NCBI GenBank assembly: GCA_030145345.1
Contig: JAQYVT010000001.1
Coordinates: forward strand, 93,436 to 157,435
Length of the DNA stretch: 64,000 nucleotides
Direction of reading: 5' to 3'
Origin: Desulfobacterales bacterium
GTDB taxonomy: Bacteria > Desulfobacterota > Desulfobacteria > Desulfobacterales > UBA11574
Made by a program: the position numbers and the translations under genes
The notes under the pieces: generated by a model
The model's database searches: none
What the model was told of the DNA's origin: nothing
The model's input: the letters and a program-made list of their open reading frames with translations, nothing else
Shown: positions 45,695 through 52,813 of the stretch, in pieces
Layout: each line of letters starts with the position of its first letter
Position numbering within the stretch: the first letter of the stretch is position 1

Positions 45695-46051
45695 TTATTG
45701 AGGTTCGCCATCGTGGCGGGGCACACAGGTTACCGCCCATAGCGCCCATTCTCTGGTGGGTCTTGGAACCAATTTTGAAATTTCTGCCTCGATTCCATTT
45801 CTTTTCCCGGCATTTAATCCGAGACCCGCCAGTTTTTTGTCCACCTTGGCCCAAAAGAGTCCTTGATGGAATGCCTTCATGTCCCGAATTTTAGAATAAA
45901 GGAACCGTTCCTCAATGTCACCCAAGTGACAGATACGCCTTTCTTTGATCCTTCCTTGGTTTTGATAGTTTTTCACAAGAAAAAAACTAAGCGTATCGCG
46001 TCTTCGTTTCAATGGGCCTTTTGCGCTATTTCTTTCCCATTTAACATTCAT
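45695..46051 (-). CDS. Small conserved-looking hypothetical protein
   Basis: A 118-residue basic frame on the minus strand. Its pattern (KRRRDTLSFFLVKNYQNQGRIKE ... ICHLGDIEE, then KKLAGLGLNAGKRNGIEAEISKLVPRPT) recalls short ~100-residue proteins of unknown function seen scattered in anaerobes, with a 'RxxCHLGxI' core reminiscent of the N-terminal piece of some transposase-like proteins. No ribosome binding site is obvious. A CATATACT/AGTATATG cruciform lies 80 bp upstream. It may be a decayed mobile-element cargo gene; I would not assign function. Confidence 0.4.
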   Translation of the reverse strand: MNVKWERNSAKGPLKRRRDTLSFFLVKNYQNQGRIKERRICHLGDIEERFLYSKIRDMKAFHQGLFWAKVDKKLAGLGLNAGKRNGIEAEISKLVPRPTREWALWAVTCVPRHDGEPQ

Positions 46052-46133
46052 GGATGCGTCTGTTTTTTACCTCTGTTGGGCGTATAAAAAAACGACTCTT
46101 TTATTATTACATTTTTGAGTAAATGGAGATGTT

Positions 46134-46163
46134 CATATACTACGTTGTAACAACCAGTATATG
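46134..46163. repeat. Nested cruciform palindrome
   Basis: CATATACT and AGTATATG (8 bp) enclose a second stem GTTG/CAAC. A further palindrome ACCGGGA-AC-TCCCGGT lies at 46194-46209. Both are in the gap between the orphan frame and the MarR gene; they may be regulator sites or an element boundary. Confidence 0.4.
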
Positions 46164-46332
46164 CCTCTGTTGATTTTATCTGTCAATAAAATAACCGGGA
46201 ACTCCCGGTATTTATATTCTAATTGACGGACTGCCAACGAACAATCCTAAATTGACAGAAGGGCACGGATGCAACCCCGAAGGAATCCAATCCGTAATTC
46301 TTTAAAAAAAATCAATTTCAATGAAAAAAGTC

Positions 46333-46360
46333 TTGACATATAATTTTCCATTGATATAGT
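46333..46360 (+). promoter_or_regulatory. Sigma-70 promoter of the MarR gene
   Basis: TTGACA at 46333-46338 and TATAGT at 46355-46360 with a 16-bp spacer. The start of transcription would be about 46367, one base before the ATG, so the mRNA may be leaderless; no ribosome binding site is seen before that ATG. Confidence 0.55.
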
Positions 46361-46367
46361 TCATAGC

Positions 46368-46847
46368 ATGAATCAATTAAACGAGAATATCCGTTCAGAA
46401 ATTTCGGACTATCAGATTCAGCAATTTCAAACGCTTGTGACAAAATTATTTCAATGCTGCCAAGAACGGGCTCATTATCAATGCGAACGGTTCCAACTGC
46501 CCGATGCAGAACTAAGATGTTTGCTTCTTTTTGGAGAGGAGCGTTATCTTACGTCCAAAGGTATTGCCTATAAAATGAATGTGGTTAAGAGCCGTGTTAC
46601 CAAGATCGTGAACGGACTGGTCCAGAAAAAATTGGTTCAACGAATCCCGGATCCCGAAGACTCCAGAATTACCCTGCTCAGCCTCACAACTGATGGACAT
46701 AAAAAGCTTATTGAAATCAATGAGTTTTATGATTTTGTCAATCATCAGGTTTTGTTGCAGATGGAGCCCGAACAAAGAAAAGCCATGCTCACAAATCTGG
46801 ATATTCTCAAGGCATCCATGGAATCTGTTAAGGAAATGATGGTATGA
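46368..46847 (+). CDS. MarR-family transcription regulator
   Basis: A 159-residue winged-helix regulator. The recognition region YLTSKGIAYKMNVVKSRVTKIVNGLVQKKLV and the wing RIPDPEDSRITLLSLTTDG are typical. Cysteines at C29, C39 and C48 in the N-terminal helices could make it redox- or sulfur-responsive, but that is inference. It precedes dsrE2-tusA-narI-hdrD on the same strand with 147 bp between and may control them. Confidence 0.88.
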   Translation: MNQLNENIRSEISDYQIQQFQTLVTKLFQCCQERAHYQCERFQLPDAELRCLLLFGEERYLTSKGIAYKMNVVKSRVTKIVNGLVQKKLVQRIPDPEDSRITLLSLTTDGHKKLIEINEFYDFVNHQVLLQMEPEQRKAMLTNLDILKASMESVKEMMV

Positions 46848-46994
46848 TCCTTTAATTGTAATAAATCGTTGTAAAATCAGCAGTTTTTTTTGACCTTAAG
46901 GTTCATGATGTGCACCAAAAAAGGGGAAATTAATACTTAACAGTTTGAAAAAAAAAGAAAATTAAAGTTGTCAATGTGAAACAGGAGGTCGGTC

Positions 46995-47540
46995 ATGCAA
47001 AATATTGAAGCACAAATTGAAGCGTTGCAATCTCAGATTGCAGCAATGGATAAAAAAATTCCATCCAACAAAATCTCAATGATTGTATTTAGCGGCGATA
47101 TGGACAAAGTGTTGGCGGCCTTTGTCATTGCCACCGGTGCCGTGGCCATGGGGATGGAAGTTGTGATGTTCTTCACATTCTGGGGAACGCCCATCCTAAG
47201 AGACAAGACCAAGAAGGCCGGCGGAAAGGATACCATGGGCAAGATGTTTGGCGCCATGCTGCCCAAAGGCACCTGTGAGGTAAAACTTTCCAAAATGAAT
47301 ATGGGCGGTATGGGAACGGCCATGATGAAATCACTCATGAAAAAAAAGAACGTTGCGTCATTGGATCAGATGATGGAAATGGCCGAAGAATTCGGGGTTC
47401 AGATTTTCGTGTGTGAAATGTCTATGGATCTCATGGGATTTAACCGAGAAGAAATGATCGATTATTCGGGTCTGTCTTATTGCGGTGTCGCAACATTTTT
47501 AGAACAAGCCAACGACAGTAAAATTCAGTTATTTATATAA
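46995..47540 (+). CDS. DsrE2-like sulfur carrier protein
   Basis: A 181-residue protein of the DsrE/DsrF/DsrH-like superfamily, DsrE2 branch. After a short coiled coil (1-22) the domain begins KISMIVFSGDMDKVLAAFVIATGAVAMGMEV, includes FFTFWGTPILR, a Met-rich loop, and the Cys-bearing FGVQIFVCEMSMDLMGF and LSYCGVATFLEQA segments. DsrE2 proteins are often membrane-associated partners of TusA and carry persulfide sulfur on a conserved cysteine. A strong AGGAGG site precedes it and tusA follows by 15 bp. Confidence 0.88.
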   Translation: MQNIEAQIEALQSQIAAMDKKIPSNKISMIVFSGDMDKVLAAFVIATGAVAMGMEVVMFFTFWGTPILRDKTKKAGGKDTMGKMFGAMLPKGTCEVKLSKMNMGGMGTAMMKSLMKKKNVASLDQMMEMAEEFGVQIFVCEMSMDLMGFNREEMIDYSGLSYCGVATFLEQANDSKIQLFI

Positions 47541-47555
47541 ATTAGGAGGTTTATT

Positions 47556-47798
47556 ATGAGTGAAGAAATGAAAATTGCGAAGGTAATGGACCTAAAGGGT
47601 TTACCCTGCCCCATGCCGATTTTAAAAGTGAATAAAGGGATTAAAGAAGTTGAGATCGGACAGGTAATTGAGGTTTGGTCAACAGACCCCGGATCCTTGT
47701 CCGACTTCCCGTCCTGGGCCAGAACCCGGGGGCACCAAATTTTGAAAACAGATCAGAATGGAGACGTCACAAGGTTTTATGTCCAGCGAATAGTATAA
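47556..47798 (+). CDS. tusA: TusA-family sulfurtransferase
   Basis: An 80-residue cytoplasmic sulfur carrier with the CPxP signature (GLPCPMPILK, Cys18), which accepts and passes persulfide. The C-terminal half SLSDFPSWARTRGHQIL is typical. Next to dsrE2 and ahead of NarI-like and HdrD-like genes, an arrangement that suggests sulfur trafficking linked to membrane redox chemistry rather than tRNA thiolation alone. Confidence 0.92.
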   Translation: MSEEMKIAKVMDLKGLPCPMPILKVNKGIKEVEIGQVIEVWSTDPGSLSDFPSWARTRGHQILKTDQNGDVTRFYVQRIV

Positions 47799-47808
47799 AC
47801 TTGAACCC

Positions 47809-47837
47809 GGTACCTCTCGAAGAGGGGTACCTTTTTT
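47809..47837 (+). terminator. Terminator after tusA
   Basis: GGTACCTCTC and GAGGGGTACC form a stem (loop GAA) followed by T6. It would stop many transcripts after dsrE2-tusA, so downstream narI/hdrD expression may come from readthrough or a separate promoter. Confidence 0.7.
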
Positions 47838-47865
47838 CATCCAAATAAGTCGTTAGGAGGTTTCG

Positions 47866-48576
47866 TTGAACACCCTGTATTATTTCGTATTAATACCGAT
47901 GGTATACTTTTCGTTTACCGTGTTTTTTGTCGGAACCGGAATAAGACTTGTAAAAATTTTCAGAAAACCCAAGCAATCCACCTCCCTGCAGATATATCCG
48001 GAAAAACGGCCCCAATGGCTTTGGGCTCTGCACGATACTTTTCTGTTTCCCTCTGTTCGGAAACACAAACCCGTATTATGGATTTTTTTGATACTGTTTC
48101 ATGTCTGTCTGTTGCTTCTAATGATCGGACATTTGGAATTGTTTGGTGAATTTAGAATCTTTCAGATTATTCCCCATGAAGTTTTTCTCGGAAAGGGTTT
48201 TGTGGGCCTGATATTGTGCCTTGCCGTATTGTTTTTTCTATTCAGACGGTTTTTATCACCGGTAAGAGAGCTATCGGTTCCCGAAGATTATTACCTTCTT
48301 ATTTTGTTGTTTCTTATCGTCCTTTTTGGGAGTCAGATGGATTGGGCCAGACGGTGGTACGGTTACGAAGAGTTATTGGTGGAAGATTATCGAACATATC
48401 TTCTCAGTCTTTTGACGCTAAAACCTGAGCTGCCCTACAATGTGATCAATTCAGGACATTCCTTTATGCTGGTTCTGCATGTATTTTTCGCAAATTTGTT
48501 TCTCATATTCTTTCCCTTCAGCCAGTCCATGCATTCATTTTTATCGTTGCCGATGAACAAACTGAGAAGAGGTTGA
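47866..48576 (+). CDS. NarI/HmcE/DsrM-like membrane cytochrome b
   Basis: A 236-residue integral membrane protein with about five helices. It starts at TTG (47866), supported by AGGAGG 6 nt upstream. Histidines that may bind heme b occur in FHVCLLLLMIGHLEL and near the C-terminus in NSGHSFMLVLHVFF. Size and pairing with an HdrD-like protein match HmcE, TmcC or DsrM, which exchange electrons with menaquinone. The last 4 bp overlap the next gene. Confidence 0.85.
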   Translation: MNTLYYFVLIPMVYFSFTVFFVGTGIRLVKIFRKPKQSTSLQIYPEKRPQWLWALHDTFLFPSVRKHKPVLWIFLILFHVCLLLLMIGHLELFGEFRIFQIIPHEVFLGKGFVGLILCLAVLFFLFRRFLSPVRELSVPEDYYLLILLFLIVLFGSQMDWARRWYGYEELLVEDYRTYLLSLLTLKPELPYNVINSGHSFMLVLHVFFANLFLIFFPFSQSMHSFLSLPMNKLRRG

Positions 48577-49835
48577 CAATGGATCCAAAAACACGTGAAG
48601 ATTTACTGAAACTCTTCCAGGGAAAACTCAATGAAGCCATGACCTTCTACCTGGAAACATGTACCCGTTGCGGTGTCTGTATAGAGGCCTGTCATGTCTA
48701 TGCCTCCATGGGGAAGGTCAGATATATCGCTGCCTATCGGCAAGAGATTGTCCGAAGAATTTACAAAAAATATTTCAAGGCCAGAGGAAACGTTTGGCCG
48801 TCGGTGGGAGATGCCAAGGAATTGAATGACATGGCACTGGAAGAGCTGTACGAAGCGGCGTATTCCTGCACGGGTTGTCGACGCTGCATGGTATATTGCC
48901 CGTTTGGAATCGATACCCAGATGATTATGTCCATCGCCAAATTGCTTCTTGTCGGTGCCCATAGCGAGCCGGAAATTTTGACACTGTTGGCCGACACGTC
49001 CATTGAGAAAGGTAAATCCTTAGACATTTTTAAGGAGAGCTTTCTGACTGGAATTAAAAAACTGGAGAAAGACGTTGTCAAAAAGTGGAAGATGGAAGCG
49101 GGGGGAACCCCCATACCCATGGATGTCCAAGGCGCGGATCTTCTTTTTGTGGCGTTGGCCGGCGCCCACTCGATCATTCCGACAGCAGCTATTTTTAATG
49201 CCGCGGGTGAAAATTGGACCTTGAGCTTTTTCGAGGCGGTCAATTTTGGTGCTTTTGTGGGGGACCCCGGGCGCACACAACTCATATTGGATCGCATTGT
49301 GAAGGAAGCGAAACGTCTTAAAGTTAAAGAGGTCTGCATCTGTGAGTGCGGAACGGCGTTTCGCGTTATGAAGCAGCTGGCAGGAAAACAGCCTTTTAAA
49401 GTGTCTTCGGTTACCGAAGTTCATGCCCGATATATCAAGGAAGGCCGGATCCAGCTAGACCGATCCTTATTAAACGGCGTGGTGACGTATCATGATCCGT
49501 GTCAGATCGCCCGAAACGGCGATGTCATCGATGCACCGCGTTACATCTTAAAGCATTTGACAAACCATTTTCGTGAGATGTCACCCGATCCAAAGTACAA
49601 TTGGTGTTGCGGTGGTGGCGGTGGCTTGGTCGCCTTGGGAGAAGAGACGCTGGATTTCCGGATGAAATCATCAAAAGTAAAAGCCGATCAGATCAAAAGG
49701 ACGGAAGCAACAACGGTCGTGACCGCTTGTGAAAACTGCCATACTCAGCTGTGCAATCTGAACGATCATTACCAGATGGGTGTCGATGTTAAGTTCCTGT
49801 CTTCGATGGTCGCAGATGCCTTGGTTCAGAAGTAG
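48573..49835 (+). CDS. HdrD/HmcF/TmcB-like Fe-S protein
   Basis: A 420-residue cytoplasmic iron-sulfur protein. Two [4Fe-4S] ferredoxin motifs lie near 31-42 (CTRCGVCIEACHVY) and 98-108 (CTGCRRCMVYCPFG). The C-terminal half has one full CCG domain (YHDPCQIAR ... WCCGGGGG ... ACENCHTQ), which in HdrD/DsrK binds the unusual cluster that handles disulfides or heterodisulfides. An internal CECGTAF is a partial equivalent. With the NarI-like protein it forms the standard two-subunit module; the operon with dsrE2-tusA suggests a sulfur-carrier substrate. Confidence 0.88.
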   Translation: MTMDPKTREDLLKLFQGKLNEAMTFYLETCTRCGVCIEACHVYASMGKVRYIAAYRQEIVRRIYKKYFKARGNVWPSVGDAKELNDMALEELYEAAYSCTGCRRCMVYCPFGIDTQMIMSIAKLLLVGAHSEPEILTLLADTSIEKGKSLDIFKESFLTGIKKLEKDVVKKWKMEAGGTPIPMDVQGADLLFVALAGAHSIIPTAAIFNAAGENWTLSFFEAVNFGAFVGDPGRTQLILDRIVKEAKRLKVKEVCICECGTAFRVMKQLAGKQPFKVSSVTEVHARYIKEGRIQLDRSLLNGVVTYHDPCQIARNGDVIDAPRYILKHLTNHFREMSPDPKYNWCCGGGGGLVALGEETLDFRMKSSKVKADQIKRTEATTVVTACENCHTQLCNLNDHYQMGVDVKFLSSMVADALVQK

Positions 49836-50008
49836 TGCACCATGTCTTGCAAAACAAAAATCGATTGAAGCTCCCGCAGCAACCCAAGGCGGGATCTCCG
49901 TTTTGCTCACACAAGCTGCTGCATTTCAAAAAAAATACGGCATTTCCATCATATCATTGTTTTATGTTACACTGAATTGAATAAAATAAACAAAAGGAGG
50001 AAATACTT

Positions 50009-51319
50009 ATGAAAATTTTATTTAAGGTTATGGGAATGTTATTCCTCACCATGATGTTGGTGCCTGCCGCCTTGGCCACCAATGGAACGAATTTGATCGG
50101 TATCGGTCCCATTGCAAGATCCATGGGGGGCGTCGGAATCGCCCAACCGCTGGATGCCATCAGTGCGGTTTTTGCCAACCCGGCAGCCATGTGCTTCGGC
50201 GAGTACTGTCCGGGCTCAGAATTTAATTTTTCCGGGACGCTGTTTATGCCCAAGATTGATGCAAAAGTAACAAATTCTCAAGGGACTTTTAGTGCCGATG
50301 CCGAGGATAACATCTATCCGATTCCGGCCATCGGCTTTTCAGTTCCTATGGGCCCGGATGGTTCCAAGTGGCGGTTCGGACTCGCAGCCTATGGCGTCAG
50401 CGGTCTGGGGGTTGACTACAGGGGCACAAGGTTGGACAACTCTCAGTTCTACGATTTTAGTGGTGGTACAAATCCACTGGGTCCTTATGCTCCCATGGTT
50501 ACCGGAGCTTATACTCAACTACAAATCATGAAGTTCGCGCCGTCATTTGCGTATCAGATCACACCAAATTTATCTGTCGGCCTTGCGCTCCCGATCGACT
50601 ATGGCGTTCTTGACCTGAGAGACGGCGGTTCCAGCGGTTTTGCATTGGGAGTGGAGCCCGGAATTATTTTTAAGCCGATCGACAACTTATCTTTGGGTTT
50701 AGTTTATATTTCTCCCCAGAAAATTGATTATGAAAATGTAACCGACTTTGACCAGGATGGTACTTATGATACCCTGGCACTGGAATCTCCCCAGCAAGTG
50801 GGTTTGGGTATTTCCTATGATTTCTTTGAAACAGGATTGGTGCTGGAAGCGGATGTTAAATGGATAAACTGGTCAGATGCCGATGGATACCAGGATTTTG
50901 ATTGGGATGACCAGACGGTATTTGCTATTGGCGCCCAATATAAAGCAACAGACAAACTATCTTTAAGGATTGGCTATAACTATGCGAGCAACCCTCTGAA
51001 CGAGCATAATGGCTGGGATGGAAGTTTTAATCCCTTGACGGGAGCCCCAAATAGCGTCAATTTAGTCCAGGGTAAACCCGTCGCCAGCTACTATTATGAA
51101 ACGTTCAGGATTATTGGATTCCCTGCAATTGTTGAACAGCATCTTACACTGGGGATTGGATATAAATTCAACGATGCTTTTTCCCTCGACCTCGGTTTCA
51201 TGTATGCCTTTGAAAACACGATTACAGAAACCGGAACAGATCCTTTTGGTCAACCAGTAACAATTGAGTCCACCCTAAGTGAAACCAGCCTTGATTTCGG
51301 GCTTACATGGAGATTTTAA
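50009..51319 (+). CDS. OmpP1/FadL-type outer-membrane channel
   Basis: A 436-residue beta-barrel. The signal peptide ends near residue 23 (AALAT) and is followed by the family hallmark NGTNLIGIGPIARSMGGVGIAQPLDAISAVFANPAA. Alternating amphipathic strands run to the C-terminus, which ends in an aromatic residue (LTWRF), as in barrels inserted by BamA. The family takes up long-chain fatty acids and hydrophobic compounds. A strong AAAGGAGG precedes the start; a perfect 13-bp hairpin follows the stop. Monocistronic. Confidence 0.93.
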   Translation: MKILFKVMGMLFLTMMLVPAALATNGTNLIGIGPIARSMGGVGIAQPLDAISAVFANPAAMCFGEYCPGSEFNFSGTLFMPKIDAKVTNSQGTFSADAEDNIYPIPAIGFSVPMGPDGSKWRFGLAAYGVSGLGVDYRGTRLDNSQFYDFSGGTNPLGPYAPMVTGAYTQLQIMKFAPSFAYQITPNLSVGLALPIDYGVLDLRDGGSSGFALGVEPGIIFKPIDNLSLGLVYISPQKIDYENVTDFDQDGTYDTLALESPQQVGLGISYDFFETGLVLEADVKWINWSDADGYQDFDWDDQTVFAIGAQYKATDKLSLRIGYNYASNPLNEHNGWDGSFNPLTGAPNSVNLVQGKPVASYYYETFRIIGFPAIVEQHLTLGIGYKFNDAFSLDLGFMYAFENTITETGTDPFGQPVTIESTLSETSLDFGLTWRF

Positions 51320-51329
51320 GGGCAGGTAT

Positions 51330-51358
51330 AAATATTTTTGGCAAAGCCAAAAATATTT
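51330..51358 (+). terminator. Hairpin after the FadL-type gene
   Basis: A perfect 13-bp inverted repeat AAATATTTTTGGC and GCCAAAAATATTT with an AAA loop, 11 nt after the stop codon. A second hairpin (GCTAACTT ... AAGTTAGC, 51419-51448) follows and is flanked by T-rich sequence, so termination is probably efficient. Confidence 0.6.
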
Positions 51359-51418
51359 GATTTTACAATGGGTAACGGCGGGGTCGAATTGCTGAAAGCT
51401 TAAACTTTTTTTTTGAGG

Positions 51419-51448
51419 GCTAACTTTCCGGCAAGCCGGGAAGTTAGC
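51419..51448 (+). terminator. Second hairpin ahead of the selenoprotein genes
   Basis: GCTAACTTTCCGGC and GCCGGGAAGTTAGC pair with one mismatch around an AA loop. It is a stable stem and with the hairpin at 51330 insulates the downstream genes from the FadL-type gene. Confidence 0.55.
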
Positions 51449-51507
51449 GCTTGTTTTGAAGCATTATAGATATTCGCATCGGCAAACCGAGTTAAAGGGG
51501 GAATCAT

Positions 51508-51930
51508 ATGAACACGAGACGATTCATGGTGTGGGTTATTTTTTGTTTGATCCTGCTGCTTGGGGTCAGCGGGTGTGCAACGACTTCAGAAAAATCTTCC
51601 AAGACGATTCAGCAGATGTCCAAAGAAGAACTGAAATCTCGCCTCGAAGATCCATCTCTGGTCATCTTAGATGTTCGACGACCTCAAGACTGGAAGAAGA
51701 GTGGCAGGAAAATCAAAGGCGCTATTCAAGAAAATCCCTACAAATTCGATAACTGGTACGCCCGATATCCCAAAGCAAGGATGTTTTTGCTCTACTGAGC
51801 ATGACCCAACGCGCAGACCAGTGTCAGTTTGGCACGGAAAATGATAAACAAGGGGTTCACGAGCATTTACGTTCTCAAGGGTGGATGGAATGAATGGGTC
51901 CGGGCTAAATACCCCACCGAGCCGATATAA
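51508..51930 (+). CDS. Selenocysteine-containing rhodanese lipoprotein (two UGA codons)
   Basis: A 140-residue protein when two in-frame TGA codons (51796-51798 and 51802-51804) are read as selenocysteine. A lipoprotein signal ends in GVSGC (Cys23); a strong GGGGG site precedes the ATG. The rhodanese fold is plain on both sides of the UGAs: LVILDVRRPQDWKKS before and SARKMINKG ... IYVLKGGWNEWVRAKYPTEPI-like sequence after, ending at TAA 51928. Rhodanese homologues carry LYCACPN at the active site; here it reads LY-U97-A-U99-PN, so both cysteines are replaced. A SECIS-like hairpin follows at 51818-51837. It would act in the periplasm on sulfane sulfur or thiosulfate-like substrates. Read with TGA as stop it would be an inactive truncated protein. 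Confidence 0.85.
51818..51837 (+). promoter_or_regulatory. Putative bacterial SECIS in the rhodanese gene
   Basis: A hairpin with stem GUGUC/GGCAC, a bulged A and a CC/GG base, and apical loop AGUUU. The loop starts 22 nt after the second UGA (51804), within the usual 16-37 nt window, and has the G-U near the loop start that SelB contacts. Pairing was done by eye. Confidence 0.55.
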
Positions 51931-52047
51931 AACCGATTCTCACCCGGGTTAATTGGGCTGCAATTAAATACACACAGCATTTTTTCTCCGTATTGTCTCG
52001 TGTATCCAACACCCAGACAATATGGAAGGACCGAATATGGATAGATA

Positions 52048-52620
52048 ATGGGCGATCTGAACGGACCTCAACTAAAGATAAAAAAAATTGCGATCTTGCT
52101 TTTTGTCATTGGAATCGCGGCAGCCCTTTTTCCATTTCCATCGGGCGCTGTTTCCAATGATTTTTTATCGGATGCAGGCTTTCTCGAATATAAGGAAAAA
52201 AAGAGGGCCCCTGATTTCCATTTGAAAGACTCGGAAGATAACCCAACCCGGTTGGACGCCTATCGGGGAAAGATCGTTTTGCTCTATTTTTGGACGACCT
52301 GGTGAGTCTGGTGTCGGAAGGAGGTCCCTTCTTTGATAAAGTTATACAATGAATTCAAAGAGGAGGGATTTGTTGTCATCGGCATCGCTGTGCGGGAGGG
52401 GAAAGAAATTGTAAAAAAATACATTAAAAAGCAAAAGATGACGTTTCCGGTTCTTCTGGACGTTCACGGGGATGTTGAAAAAAAATATGGTGTCCGAGCC
52501 CATCCCGAACATTTTCTTATAACCCGGCACGGAGCGTTGATTGGGAAAACATTGGGCCCAAGAAACTGGGCGAGTACAAAGAATCGTAACCTGATCCGGG
52601 TTCTCCTTGAACAAAATTGA
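52048..52620 (+). CDS. Selenocysteine-containing TlpA/thioredoxin-like protein
   Basis: A 190-residue exported thiol-redox protein when the in-frame TGA at 52303-52305 is read as selenocysteine (Sec86). An N-terminal hydrophobic segment (about 12-32) anchors or exports it. The TlpA/AhpC-TSA fold is clear: APDFHLKDSEDNPTRLDAYRGKIVLLYFW before the site; then W-U-V-W-C-RKEVPSLIKLYNEF and EEGFVVIGIAV, KMTFPVLLDV, and GVRAHPEHFLI after it. The usual WCxxC becomes W-U-x-x-C (Sec86, Cys89). A SECIS-like hairpin with loop AGGUC lies at 52317-52331. It follows the selenorhodanese gene by 117 bp and the two probably cooperate. Confidence 0.85.
52317..52331 (+). promoter_or_regulatory. Putative bacterial SECIS in the TlpA-like gene
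   Basis: Stem GAAGG/CCUUC with apical loop AGGUC; the loop starts 17 nt after the UGA. The same AGGUC apical sequence is found in the E. coli fdhF SECIS at almost the same distance. This is strong support for selenocysteine insertion. Confidence 0.7.
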
Positions 52621-52667
52621 ACATTTTTCAAAGGTCTCGAGATGATGCGTGATAATGCGATAAGAGA

Positions 52668-52799
52668 TTAATCTTTATCTTTACCCGTCAGGAACCACCA
52701 GAAGACCGTCATTCCAGCCAGGGTCGCAATGACCAGCAAATAAGTGACACCTTCCGTGTATGTCATAAAATCTTGAAGCGTATAAAAAATGGGATCCAT
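52668..52799 (-). CDS. HmcD-like small membrane protein
   Basis: A 43-residue protein, MDPIFYTLQDFMTYTEG followed by a transmembrane helix (about 18-38: TYLLVIATLAGMTVFWWF) and a short charged end TGKDKD. It lies 15 bp after the HmcC-like gene on the same strand. In Desulfovibrio hmcD encodes a single-helix protein of similar size between hmcC and hmcE, so the position and size argue for HmcD; sequence alone is too short to prove it. Confidence 0.65.
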   Translation of the reverse strand: MDPIFYTLQDFMTYTEGVTYLLVIATLAGMTVFWWFLTGKDKD

Positions 52800-52813
52800 A
52801 TTCAAAGCCTTTC

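Noticed and set aside
51508..51798. A 96-residue truncated rhodanese pseudogene
   Set aside because: Sequence after the TGA continues in the same frame with intact rhodanese conservation and a proper stop at 51930; two TGAs occur exactly at catalytic Cys positions, which is improbable for decay.
52048..52305. Two separate short genes or a frameshift in the TlpA-like region
   Set aside because: Both halves are in one frame and join precisely at the thioredoxin active site, with a SECIS-like hairpin after the TGA.
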